From Paracoccaceae bacterium (GTDB taxonomy: Bacteria > Pseudomonadota > Alphaproteobacteria > Rhodobacterales > Rhodobacteraceae): a stretch of DNA of 64,000 bases. The position numbers and the translations under genes were made by a program. The stretch is taken from assembly GCA_024742405.1 (NCBI GenBank), contig JANSYP010000010.1:50721-114720 (forward strand). Reading direction: 5' to 3'. Shown here one piece after another: positions 24,944 through 33,473 of this stretch; position 1 is the stretch's first letter, and each line of letters opens with the position of its first letter. The notes under the pieces are model-generated. The model had not been told where the DNA came from and searched no databases. It saw only the letters and a list, made by a program, of their open reading frames with translations.

Positions 24944-26275
24944 TCAGTCCGGGATCGCCGGCAGGTCCGTCGGGTAGGCGTCGACGCCGTCTGGAAAGCC
25001 GGTGGTCAGGCCGGGGATGTCCACGGCCGAGGCGTCCCAGCCCTTGGCGCGCAGCTCATCGGGCATCCAGAACCCCACGGTGTTGGACAGAAGCTCGGTT
25101 CTGGTAACGAACGAATTGCGCAGCCGCTGCATGAAGGCGTCGATATCGTCGGCGTTCGTGACCGCATAGTCGCCGGGGATCGGCACGATTTCGGGCGCCG
25201 GGATCGGTGCAATGCCGGTAAAGGCGTTCTGGGCGATCAGCGTCCGGTCATAGGTGCCGAACCAGGCCGAGGTCGAGTAGAAGGCATAGACATCCGGATC
25301 GAGCGCATCTGCGGTAAAGGTCTCCAGCGGGCAGTCCGGCTGGGCAGCCGGTTGGCAGGGCGCGTTGGCGTAGGGTGCGATCAGGATATTGTCAGGCCCG
25401 ATCGCGCCGTCGCTCAGGACCTGCACCGCGTGGGCGAGTTGGTTGGACTCCAGCGTGAGACCGGCGCCGTAATTCGTCCCGATCGCCATATGAACCACGA
25501 CGCGGGCATTCGCGAAATCGACCTGGTCGGCGAGACCGGCGATCATCTCGCGCACCGCGCTGACGCTGTTGAGATCGACCAGCATGAAGGTCGCGATCAT
25601 CACATTGTCGAAGGGGATCGCGTAACCCTCGCCCCCCGCATCGTAGAAGTCCCGGCCCACGGCCTCTTGCGAGAAGTCGACGCTGCCGTCGCGGACCTTG
25701 ACCAGATAGTCACCGGCCATCCAGAGGCCGTAATCGAGCATGGCGTTGATTTCGGCGGTGTGAGCGCCCCAGGCGGGAACATCGAGGTCGCTTTGCCAGT
25801 CGGGATCGGCCTGCAGCGCGGTGCGGGCCGCGCGGATCCGGTCCAGCAGCGCGTCGCGCAGGCCGGGATAGCTGTCGGCCTCCGCCTCGGCCAGCGCGGC
25901 GAGATAGGCGATGGCGGGCCCGACATGGGACAGGGCCGTCATCTGCAAGAAGCCGGTGTCGGGATCGCTCCGTGTCAGGGTGCCGGCGAGGCGCGTGCCG
26001 GCATCCGCGCCGGACCCGTCATAGACGAAGACCCCGTAGCCATTGACGATCACCAGCGGGCCGTCGCCGGAGATGTCGCCGGTCTCGCCGGAGGTTGCCA
26101 TGTCGTCCGCCAGGGCCGCGCCGATCGTGTCGTCGCCGGCGCCCCGCGGGAAGATCGCGTAGAGGCAGGAGAAACTGTTGGCGACGGTCTGGTCGCCGGA
26201 GCAGGGGCCGTCCTGCGCGTGCGAGAGTGCGGGGACCAGAAGGGCCGCGAACAAGGTCCAGAGACGAGGGCGCAT
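24944..26275 (-). CDS. secreted protein of unknown function (443 aa)
   Basis: I do not recognise the family. A signal peptide (MRPRLWTLFAALLVPALSHA) precedes an acidic mature protein with cysteines in 'GPCSGDQ', 'FSCLYA', 'APCQPAAQPDCPL', a pattern suggesting disulfides. Recurrent features are 'GDGPLVIVNGYGVFVYDGSG', 'FYDAGGEGYAIPFDNVMIATFMLVD' and 'NYGAGLTLESNQLAHAVQVLSDG'. The composition suggests a globular extracytoplasmic enzyme or binding protein. A strong AGGAGG lies 8 nt before the ATG, supporting real expression. It stands alone, convergent with the type I secretion operon, with its own upstream A+T-rich region. Confidence 0.75.
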   Translation of the reverse strand: MRPRLWTLFAALLVPALSHAQDGPCSGDQTVANSFSCLYAIFPRGAGDDTIGAALADDMATSGETGDISGDGPLVIVNGYGVFVYDGSGADAGTRLAGTLTRSDPDTGFLQMTALSHVGPAIAYLAALAEAEADSYPGLRDALLDRIRAARTALQADPDWQSDLDVPAWGAHTAEINAMLDYGLWMAGDYLVKVRDGSVDFSQEAVGRDFYDAGGEGYAIPFDNVMIATFMLVDLNSVSAVREMIAGLADQVDFANARVVVHMAIGTNYGAGLTLESNQLAHAVQVLSDGAIGPDNILIAPYANAPCQPAAQPDCPLETFTADALDPDVYAFYSTSAWFGTYDRTLIAQNAFTGIAPIPAPEIVPIPGDYAVTNADDIDAFMQRLRNSFVTRTELLSNTVGFWMPDELRAKGWDASAVDIPGLTTGFPDGVDAYPTDLPAIPD

Positions 26276-26548
26276 GCCGGGGTCCTCCTGTTTATCCCAT
26301 CCCGGTACGGTGCCACCGACTGTTTTTGTTCACAACATTATTCAAAGGCGGCGCCGCGACTGTGGACGGTCGCGGAGTAATGGCTGCATCCTGTCGGGTG
26401 AGTGATCGGTCGGGTCAGGCCGTCGAATGCCGTCGGGTCCGTCTGCAGTTGTCGCGGCCGGTCCCGGCCACACCGGGCAACGCGCGGGAGGCTCTGTGCG
26501 CCACCGGTTTTCTGCGGGCGGTCTGGCCGATGGCAATGATGATGCCTC

Positions 26549-27608
26549 GTGTGCAATGGCCGGTCTCTGGCGGTGTCACCGGCCTTCTATGGCCCGCTTA
26601 CGCGTCAGGATCTGGATGCGGTCAGTCCAACCCAGCCGATTCTGATCTGGGCGAGATTCTGTCACGAGATGATCCTCAACAGCGCCGCGCTGGACGCCGG
26701 AGGGGTCACGCAGGACGTCATCGATAGCTTTTCGGAGACCGAACAGTCCCAGTCCGATTTGTCAGAGGGACGCTTCTGGGAACAGGGATTGTTTACCGTG
26801 CTGCCGTTCATCGCCTCGCTGGCCGCGACACCCGAACGGTCGCAGGCGGGGCTGGAACTGACCCGAGATTTCATGCACGCAAGCGGCATCACGATTGGAA
26901 ACGAGCCCGGCGGAATTCTGGCAAAGCCCGTTCAGGACGGCATCAACACAGTTTTTTCCAGCCCTGATATGCCCTTTCGCTGGTCGTTCATGCCGGACGC
27001 CAAAACGCTGGTCAGCAACTACCCTGATGACGCTCAGGTGATTGCCGAGACCGAAAAGCTGGAAAGCTGGTATGGCGGCATGATCAGCCTTGCCCCCCAA
27101 ACAGGCGAAACTGTTTGCAGACTGCGCCATCTATTCGCTGCTCATGCAGGTGCGCGAACCCTATCTGGACGGTCATACGGACGAGTGGATGATGGACAAG
27201 GATGTGTTCGAAAGGGCATTCCCCATTTATTGGGATGCCGGCTACCAAATCCATGTGCACGTCAACGGAGACGCCGGTCTCGATCGCGTTCTGGACACGC
27301 TTGAAGCCAACCTGAGACGCAATCCGCGCTATGACCATCGGACGGTGCTGGTGCACTTCGCCGTCAGTGCAGAGGAACAGGTGCAGAGGATTTCTGACCT
27401 CGACGACAGCCCCCTTGCGGTGGAGCCGATGAAAATCGGGGATGTCGCTGTTTGGGGAACGGTGATGGAGGGGCGGGTGTTCCCCGTTGCAGAGCCGGAG
27501 CGAAAAGCTTCGTTGATGCCTCCGACCGATGGCGCTGGCGTGAAAGACGCCGATTACTCACGCGCGGCATTCGAACATGCGCTCAAAGCTGTGCACTCGC
27601 ATCTCTAG
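26549..27608 (+). pseudogene. decayed amidohydrolase (YtcJ-like, Amidohydro_3)
   Basis: Fragments of one amidohydrolase are spread over two frames. From about 26580 the frame reads 'FYGPLTRQDLDAVSPTQPILIW...' through 'WYGGMISLA'. The homology continues from about 27090 in another frame ('KLFADCAIYSLLMQVREPYLDGHTDEWMM', 'HVHVNGDAGLDRVLDTL'), the switch falling in a C6 run (27093-27098). At about 27403 the sequence jumps from 'LVHFAVSAEEQVQRISDL' directly to the C-terminal 'SPLAVEPMKIGDVAVWGTVMEGRVFPV', skipping roughly 150 residues of the usual catalytic core. The metal-binding N-terminus is also missing. The C-run frameshift alone could be a sequencing error, but truncation plus internal deletion make this a real pseudogene. 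Confidence 0.8.
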
Positions 27609-27827
27609 CTCCTGGTTTGGCGACCTGTGTTGGAGCACCATGACGTCCATGGTGTCCGCTGGGGGCCCTGTGCCGACCGTAACAGTTCGGCTCGCGCCTC
27701 CCGGGCGAAGGGCTGAGCAGGTGGGGGCGACACCGCAACTGCCCGCTCGAAGCGGGACTGTGCCGGCGGTATCACAGGGGCAGGCCATTCCGACGTCGGC
27801 CTGACGGGGCATGGACAGGCCCTCCGG

Positions 27828-28775
27828 TCACCCGGTCGCTTCTGGGGGTGTGCCGCCTTGCGTGCGGTCCGGCCCAAAGGTCGAGGTCTCATTGCATTCA
27901 TGGACCGCGCATTCGAGTTCCAGCGTCGCATGGTCGATGCCGAAGCGCTCCTGCAGTGCCGTCTTGACCGCCGCCTTGATCGCGTCGGCGCGGTGCCAAT
28001 GCCCCTGCACAATCACGACATGGGCGTCGAGTGCGGCGCGGCGTTCGTCCATCTGCCAGAAATGGGCGTGGTGGATGCCGTGTACGCCGTCGGTGTCGCG
28101 CACGGTCTGGAGCACGGCGTCGGTCTCGATATCAGGCGGACTGCCCAGCATCAGGATGCGGATCACCGGGCCGATTTCGCGGAAGGATTGCCAGAGGATG
28201 TAGCCGGAGATCATCACCGTCACGAGCGGATCGATGAACAGCCAGTCATAGAGCAGGATCAGCGTGCCGGCGAAGATCACCGCGAGCGAGCCCAGCACGT
28301 CGGCGACGTTGTGCAGAAAGGCCGCGCGGATATTCATGCTCTCCTTGGACATCGAATAGGTCAGCGCCGCGGTGATCAGGTCGATGACGAGGGCCACGGC
28401 GGCGATGATTACGATCACCCAGCCGGTGATCGGTTGCGGGTTGTAGAACCGCTCGCCGGCTTCCCAGAGCAGGAAGATCCCGACGATGATCAGCGAGGTG
28501 TAGTTGATCAGCGCGGCGACGATTTCCACCCGGCCATAACCGAAGGTCATCGTCGCGTCGCGGGGGCGGCGGGCGATCTTGCGCGCGGCGAAGGCGATGA
28601 CCAGCGAAATGGCATCGGAGAAGTTGTGCAGCGCGTCGGCGATCAGCGCGAGCGATCCCGACAGGATGCCGCCGATGATCTGAACGACCGTGAGACCGAC
28701 ATTGACCGCGATCGCGAAAAAGACGCGGCGGTCGCCGGCGTCCGGATCGACATGGTGATGGTTTCCCTTGCCCAC
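27828..28775 (-). CDS. cation diffusion facilitator (CzcD/ZitB-like) metal exporter
   Basis: Inner-membrane proton-coupled exporter for Zn2+ or similar divalent metals, 315 residues. Six membrane segments are visible. The transport-site motifs are intact: 'ADALHNFSD' (Asp47, His50, Asp54) in TM2 and 'HNVADVLGS' (His155, Asp159) in TM5. The N-terminus is His-rich ('GNHHHVDPD'), and the cytoplasmic C-terminal domain ends with His/Cys pairs ('GIHHAHFWQMD', 'LECAVHEC') that could bind metal. GTG 28775 has AAGGAA upstream. The two-motif HD pattern is typical of zinc transporters, so Zn is the best guess. Stand-alone gene. Confidence 0.92.
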   Translation of the reverse strand: MGKGNHHHVDPDAGDRRVFFAIAVNVGLTVVQIIGGILSGSLALIADALHNFSDAISLVIAFAARKIARRPRDATMTFGYGRVEIVAALINYTSLIIVGIFLLWEAGERFYNPQPITGWVIVIIAAVALVIDLITAALTYSMSKESMNIRAAFLHNVADVLGSLAVIFAGTLILLYDWLFIDPLVTVMISGYILWQSFREIGPVIRILMLGSPPDIETDAVLQTVRDTDGVHGIHHAHFWQMDERRAALDAHVVIVQGHWHRADAIKAAVKTALQERFGIDHATLELECAVHECNETSTFGPDRTQGGTPPEATG

Positions 28776-28965
28776 GGGGTGTTCCTTCGTACCGCCTGCC
28801 GGAGCCGCGCGGCTCCGATCGTAACCGATATAGCGTTCACGCGCGTATTGGGCGCAAGGGGGAAACGGCGGGTGGCGGGATATCCATCACCCCGGCGGGG
28901 GCGCCGCCGGTCTGCCGCGCCCGGGCCGCAATCCGGCCTGCGGCGGCGGTCCAAGGCGCGGGGGT

Positions 28966-29358
28966 CTAGGTTGCGGGGGACGTGCGCGCGGTATGGACGG
29001 CGGGGATATCCCAGACCTCAGCGATCCTGCCGTCGACGAAGCGCCAGACCAGCACGACATCTACCTCGATCACCTCATCGGCAAGGGTCAGCGTGTTGCA
29101 GGTCTGCACGACGACCAGTTCATCGCCGACCGGCCAGGCGCCGCGCTGCGCGACGCGGAAGGTGCCGGCGGATTCCTCGGCGATCCTTGCGAAGAACGTC
29201 TTGACCCCCGCGATGCCGTGATAGGCGCCGGCGATCTCTGGCAGCTCGGGATTGAAATAGTGAAAGGTCACATCCTCGGCGAATAGATGGGCGCAGCTGT
29301 CGATATCGGTGATGTCGAGCTGTTCCAGGATGGCCATGTTCGGATGCGGTGCGGGCAT
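28966..29358 (-). CDS. SnoaL/NTF2-like fold protein
   Basis: 130-residue cytosolic protein of the SnoaL-like (NTF2 superfamily) fold, seen in 'CAHLFAEDVTFHYFNPELPEIAGAYHGIAGVKTFFARIAEES' and the closing strands 'VDVVLVWRFVDGRIAEVWDIPAV'. These small alpha+beta barrels include polyketide cyclases, isomerases and many proteins with no known reaction; none can be assigned here. ATG 29358 is preceded by GAGGGA at good distance. It sits alone on the minus strand between the CDF exporter and the phosphatase. Confidence 0.75.
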   Translation of the reverse strand: MPAPHPNMAILEQLDITDIDSCAHLFAEDVTFHYFNPELPEIAGAYHGIAGVKTFFARIAEESAGTFRVAQRGAWPVGDELVVVQTCNTLTLADEVIEVDVVLVWRFVDGRIAEVWDIPAVHTARTSPAT

Positions 29359-29436
29359 CGGTCCGGGTCCCTCAAATCTGGTCGGACGCAGTATAGCCGC
29401 CGCGCTGCCGGAGTGGAATCCCGGTAGCATCTGTGC

Positions 29437-29467
29437 GGCGCGGGCGCCGTTCGGCTGCGCCCGCGCC
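29437..29467 (-). terminator. strong GC hairpin after the phosphatase gene
   Basis: A perfect 11-bp inverted repeat (GGCGCGGGCGC / GCGCCCGCGCC) with a 9-nt loop lies 16 nt downstream of the phosphatase stop. No U-tract follows, so termination may need Rho or the hairpin may mainly stabilise the transcript. Confidence 0.5.
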
Positions 29468-29483
29468 TGAGAGCTGTCCGCGG

Positions 29484-30767
29484 TTACTGGCCCAACTGGC
29501 CGAAGAGCGTCCGGTGCATGACCGAATAGACGTCGGTGGAGTCCATCAGCGGCGCGATCAGGTCGCTGTTGAAGCCCGCGCCGCGGACGAGGATGCCGCC
29601 GGCCACGTCGTTGTAGCCGACCCAGGCGATGCCGAAATGGTGGCTGTTGCCGTTGGCATCGGGGGCGGTGACGAAGGCGTCGCCAAAGGCGCCCTGCTGG
29701 CCGTGCAGGATGCCGCCGCCGCGGGTGGTGGCCTCCACGGCGCCTTCCTCCTGGGTCACGACCTGCAGCCCACCGGCGTCGGAGTCCGCGGCCATGATCA
29801 GGAGCGTGTCGTCGCGGTCCTCCATGAAGGTGAGGATATCGCCCACCGCGGCATCGGCGCGGGAGAGTGCTTCCAGCGTGCCGGCGGCGTTCATGTTGTT
29901 GGCGATGTTGTCGGTGCCTTCCTCCTCGATCACCGCAAAGAAGCCGTCCTCGTCGCGGCTGACGATGGCGAGTGCGACCTGTGCCATCTCGCCGATCGTG
30001 GGCGCGCCGTCGACGTAGGTGGGCTTGCCTTCGATGATGTTCCGCTCGCGCTCCTGATCGTTGAAGCTGTGGTTATGGGCGAAAACGCCGAGCACCATGT
30101 CGGTGGTTTCGGGGTCGAGCGCCATGAGCTCTTCGCGGTCATAGACCACTTTGTAGCCAAGCTCATGGGCGCGCTCGATCAGGTTCACGCCATCCTCGCG
30201 CTCGCCGGGGCCGTGGCGGCCTTGGGTGCCTTCGGGCAGCAGGAAGCGCTCGCCGCCCGCCATGATCACCTGCGCGCCGGAGTTGATCACGTCGGCGGCG
30301 ATCTCATGGGTGTTCGAGCGGGATTCGTTGGAGGCGACGAAAACCCCGGTGCCAGGCTCCGCGATATGGCCGGACTGAACCAGGGCCACAGCCTTGCCGG
30401 CGTCGAGCGCCTCTTGGGCGATGGACATGTCGCTGCCCGAGGCGGCGGTCAGGGGCGCGGTTTCGTTCATGCCGTAGCTGTCGGCGAGAACCTTTACGCC
30501 ATAGGCGTGGACCGTGGCGCCCCCGTGGCTGGTGCCGGTGACGCGGTCGGCCATATGGCCGGTATAGACGCCGATGGCGGGCAGGCGGTCCCAGTTCAAC
30601 TCGCCGTCCGGGCCGACAGTGTGCATGCGCGCGGCGAGCCAGTGGTTCACGCCGGTCCCGTCGGGATGGAAGAAGATCACATTGCCGGTGTCCTGGGCGG
30701 AAACGGCGGAGGCGGCAAACAGCGTGGTGAGCGCCGTGGCGCCCGCGAAGAGGGTCTTCATCGTCAT
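29484..30767 (-). CDS. alkaline phosphatase superfamily protein, atypical active site
   Basis: Secreted 427-residue member of the PhoA-type superfamily. A signal peptide (ending 'AASAVSA') leads into 'VIFFHPDGTGVNHW' (metal-site Asp36), 'HMADRVTGTSHGGATVHAYGVK', 'FFAVIEEEGTDNIANN', 'LLIMAADSDAGG' and 'GNSHHFGIAWVGY'. By eye against E. coli PhoA, the nucleophile segment 'VTDSAASAT' reads 'VTGTSHGGAT', placing Thr79 (or Ser80) at the nucleophile position. Of the zinc ligands, a histidine after the Glu motif and the His of the 'ADH' motif are not conserved ('AADS'). It may be a distinct hydrolase (phosphodiesterase, Thr-nucleophile type) or act with altered metals. GGGAG precedes the ATG. Confidence 0.8.
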   Translation of the reverse strand: MTMKTLFAGATALTTLFAASAVSAQDTGNVIFFHPDGTGVNHWLAARMHTVGPDGELNWDRLPAIGVYTGHMADRVTGTSHGGATVHAYGVKVLADSYGMNETAPLTAASGSDMSIAQEALDAGKAVALVQSGHIAEPGTGVFVASNESRSNTHEIAADVINSGAQVIMAGGERFLLPEGTQGRHGPGEREDGVNLIERAHELGYKVVYDREELMALDPETTDMVLGVFAHNHSFNDQERERNIIEGKPTYVDGAPTIGEMAQVALAIVSRDEDGFFAVIEEEGTDNIANNMNAAGTLEALSRADAAVGDILTFMEDRDDTLLIMAADSDAGGLQVVTQEEGAVEATTRGGGILHGQQGAFGDAFVTAPDANGNSHHFGIAWVGYNDVAGGILVRGAGFNSDLIAPLMDSTDVYSVMHRTLFGQLGQ

Positions 30768-31233
30768 GTCGGTAGCTCCCTGGTCGTTGACATCGGGGTC
30801 GCCGGCGCTGTTAGGCGCATGTCCCCGGCACCGGAGCTACTGATGATTCCTAACAGTCATTTCTCGGTTTCATGACTGTTTTACTAAGGTTTTTTACTGC
30901 TATAAAACAGTGATTTGCTTGTTTTCAGCACAACAGACCTCCAGCCTTCAAGCGGGAGGTTCCTGCGGTCTATCGACATATGGGGACAACCTGTGCGTGT
31001 GTGGCACCCGCAAAGTTCACAAAAGCGAGAGCCGCCTGCTTCAAGCCCCAGAAAGCGCGACAAGGCCGGGGGCGGAGCGGGCGACTCCGTGCTAGCCTCC
31101 CCTCGCCACCCCTGGACCGTCCACCAAGATCGGCGCGTCGGCGGCAGCGGTTTTCGACAAGATCTTCCGACAGCGCTGCGGCAGCCTCGGGGCCCATCGC
31201 CCAGCGCAGCATGCGGGTCTGAGGAGGTGAGCC
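30768..31233. other. 466-bp divergent intergenic region with repeated half-sites
   Basis: No supported gene. The part nearest the phosphatase is rich in A+T and holds three related half-sites, annotated separately. The right half is GC-rich and I see nothing recognisable in it apart from a ribosome site (GAGGAGG) for the gene at 31234. Confidence 0.5.
30851..30911. promoter_or_regulatory. cluster of three ATSACTGTT-type half-sites upstream of the phosphatase
   Basis: AACAGTCAT at 30852-30860 and ATGACTGTT at 30872-30880 form a perfect 9-bp inverted repeat. ACTGTTTTA at 30875-30883 and TAAAACAGT at 30903-30911 form a second one sharing the middle copy. The half-site faintly recalls alphaproteobacterial Pho boxes, but orientation is inverted instead of direct, so the binder is unknown. 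Position, 85-145 nt before the phosphatase ATG, suits a regulatory site. Confidence 0.5.
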
Positions 31234-31878
31234 ATGTTCAAGACCATTCTTCCCTATGCCATCATGGTTGCAACGGGCGGGATCGCCCTGTGGCGCGGGG
31301 CCCCTTACGCAACGCTGCTGTTCCTTCTGTTCTTGGCGTCGTGGGTCACGGTGCGGGTGGTGCTGACCCGTGGCGCGGAGAAACCCGTCATTGAGGAACG
31401 CGGACGGCGGCGCGAGCGGACGCTCACGACAGCGGTATTCGTTGGCATGATTATTCTGCCGATCCTCACTCTGGCCACGCCGCTCTTGGATTTCGCGGCC
31501 TATCGAGGCCTGCCCGGGCAGGTGGCGGCGGGACCCGCCGTGGCGCTGGCCGGTCTCTATGTTTTCTGGCGGTCCCATGAGGATCTGGGCAAGAACTGGT
31601 CGGCGCATCTGGAGGTTCGGGAGGGTCATCGCCTCGTCACCGGCGGGATCTATGCCCGGATGCGTCACCCGATGTATACGGCGATCTTTCTGATCACCGT
31701 CGCGCAGCTGCTGATCCTGACCAACTGGATCGCGGGTCCTGCAGGGCTGCTGACATTTCTGGTGCTTTACATGGTGAGGATCGGGCCGGAGGAGCAACTG
31801 ATGGCCGACCGCTTCGGCGCGGACTGGGAGGCTTATGCGGCCCGAACGCCGCGGCTGATCCCGAAGCTCGGCGCCTAG
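31234..31878 (+). CDS. isoprenylcysteine carboxyl methyltransferase (ICMT/PEMT-like) family protein
   Basis: 214-residue integral membrane protein with about five hydrophobic helices. The C-terminal half has the SAM-binding signature of the ICMT/phospholipid methyltransferase fold: 'GHRLVTGGIYARMRHPMYTAIF' and 'RIGPEEQLMADRFGADWEAYAARTPRLIP'. Bacterial members methylate lipids or other membrane substrates; the substrate here is unknown. The ATG has GAGGAGG 6 nt upstream. It converges with the OprM-like gene, whose last 4 bp overlap its stop. Confidence 0.85.
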   Translation: MFKTILPYAIMVATGGIALWRGAPYATLLFLLFLASWVTVRVVLTRGAEKPVIEERGRRRERTLTTAVFVGMIILPILTLATPLLDFAAYRGLPGQVAAGPAVALAGLYVFWRSHEDLGKNWSAHLEVREGHRLVTGGIYARMRHPMYTAIFLITVAQLLILTNWIAGPAGLLTFLVLYMVRIGPEEQLMADRFGADWEAYAARTPRLIPKLGA

Positions 31879-33431
31879 CGCGCGGCGGTGTCGTTCAGAT
31901 CGTCCCAGTCGGTGCGGTAGGCCATCTCGATCAGGTTTTCCTTGGGCGGCGTCGTGCCGCCGCGGCGGATCTGCCAGCCGCCGCCGAGGGCCTTGTAGAG
32001 CGTGACGAGATTTTCGGACACGGCCGAGCGGGCCTCGACCAGATTGGCCTCGGACCCCAGTAGGGCGCGCTGGGAGTCGATCACGCGCTGATAATCGGCG
32101 ATGCCGTCGGTATATTGCTGCAGCGAGATGTCGGCCGCGCGTTTGGCGGCCGCGACGCTCTTGCTGAGATAGCCGACCTGCGCGCCGGCGCCGCGATAGG
32201 CCACCATCGCGTTTTCGACCTCGCCATAGGCCGAGAGCACAGTGTTCTGGTAGTTGGCGACCAGCCCCTCGAAGGCTGCTTGCTGCGCCTCCACATTGTT
32301 CTTGATGCGCCCGTAATTCAGCACGTTCCATCCCACCTGGGGGGTGAAGGCGCCGGTGACGCTCTGCGGCGAAAACAGCGTCTTGCCGCCGCTGGCCTGC
32401 CAGCCGATGGAGCCCGCCAGCGCGAACTGCGGATAAAGCGCGTTCATCGCCACGCCGATCTGGGCCGATTGCGCGGCGGCTTCCATCTCGGCGGCGCGGA
32501 TGTCGGGGCGGCGGCGCAGCAGTTCGGCGGGGATACCGACGCCGACCTGGCTGCGCGCGACGGGAATCGACCCGCCCCGGCCGAGCTGCGCGTTCATCGT
32601 CGCCGGTGGTTTGGCCAGCAACACCGCGAGCGCGTTCTTCGACTGCTGCAGCTCGGTTTCCAGCGACGGGACGAGCGCGCGGGTATCGTTGAGCAGGGCC
32701 GTCGCCTGCTGCACGTCGAGCTCCGTCGTGACCCCGTTCTGAAACCGGAGCTCGGCGAGCCGCAGGCCCTCCTGCTGCAGCTCGATATTGGCCCGTGTGA
32801 TGGCCAGAGCCTCCTGCAGGGCGCGGATATTGATGTAGATGGCGGCGACATCGCCCGTGACGGTGATGAGCGCATCGTCATAGTTGGCGATCTGGGCGGT
32901 CAGATTGGCGCCTGCGGATTGCACGTTGCGGCGCAGCCCGCCCCAGACGTCGAGCTCCCAGGTCGCGTCGAACCCGATCTCGCCGGTGGTGAAGGTCGGG
33001 TCGACATTGGTGACCTGCTCGATGTCGTTGATGATCTGCAGGTTCTCGCTGATCTTGCGGTAGGAGACGCTGGCGCCCACCGCCTGCTGCTGGGGAAAGA
33101 CCTCGCCGGCGGCGATGCCGAGTTGCGCGCGGGCCTGACGGACGCGGGCGCCAGCGATCTGCAGGCTGAGGTTCTGGGCGTAGGCCTCCGCGATCAGGCG
33201 GTTGAGCGTCGGGTCGTTGAAGGTGGCCCACCAATCGGTCACCGGAGCGCTGCGCGTGGTCAGGCCGGTGCCGGGCTGCGGATCGGGTGTATTGGCGACC
33301 AGCCAGGCCTTGACCTCGGGCGTCTGCGGCGTGGTGAAATCCGGGCCGACCAATGTCGCGCAGCCCGTCAGGACGAAAGCTGTGATCGCAAGTGCCGCGC
33401 GGGCCGAGTGTCTGCCTGTCGTTCTGGCCAT
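31875..33431 (-). CDS. outer-membrane efflux lipoprotein (NodT/OprM family)
   Basis: 518 residues with lipobox 'LTGC' (Cys24), so a lipid-anchored outer-membrane channel. Two OEP repeats are seen, for example 'LRLAELRFQNGVTTELDVQQATALL', 'IPAELLRRRPDIRAAEMEAAAQSAQIGVAMNALYP' and 'QYTDGIADYQRVIDSQRALLGSE', all typical of NodT/OprM. It is the last gene of an operon with a HlyD-type adaptor and a DUF3302 membrane protein, and would serve as the exit duct. No RND or MFS pump is present in the operon. Confidence 0.92.
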   Translation of the reverse strand: MARTTGRHSARAALAITAFVLTGCATLVGPDFTTPQTPEVKAWLVANTPDPQPGTGLTTRSAPVTDWWATFNDPTLNRLIAEAYAQNLSLQIAGARVRQARAQLGIAAGEVFPQQQAVGASVSYRKISENLQIINDIEQVTNVDPTFTTGEIGFDATWELDVWGGLRRNVQSAGANLTAQIANYDDALITVTGDVAAIYINIRALQEALAITRANIELQQEGLRLAELRFQNGVTTELDVQQATALLNDTRALVPSLETELQQSKNALAVLLAKPPATMNAQLGRGGSIPVARSQVGVGIPAELLRRRPDIRAAEMEAAAQSAQIGVAMNALYPQFALAGSIGWQASGGKTLFSPQSVTGAFTPQVGWNVLNYGRIKNNVEAQQAAFEGLVANYQNTVLSAYGEVENAMVAYRGAGAQVGYLSKSVAAAKRAADISLQQYTDGIADYQRVIDSQRALLGSEANLVEARSAVSENLVTLYKALGGGWQIRRGGTTPPKENLIEMAYRTDWDDLNDTAAR

Positions 33432-33473
33432 TTCTGTCCCGCGCCGGTGGTCCGGCGTCCTGAGTTGTCAAGC

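Noticed and set aside
27690..27800. Sequence resembling part of a cobalamin riboswitch (CCGCAACTG context and GGCAGGCC)
   Set aside because: The conserved core elements (AAAGGGAA, GCCACTG, and the AGCCAGGAGACC box) are not found in order, and no plus-strand gene follows. Possibly chance.
30851..30911. Reading the half-site cluster as a classical Pho box
   Set aside because: PhoB boxes are tandem direct repeats of an 11-bp unit; here the copies are inverted and unevenly spaced, so PhoB control is only a possibility.
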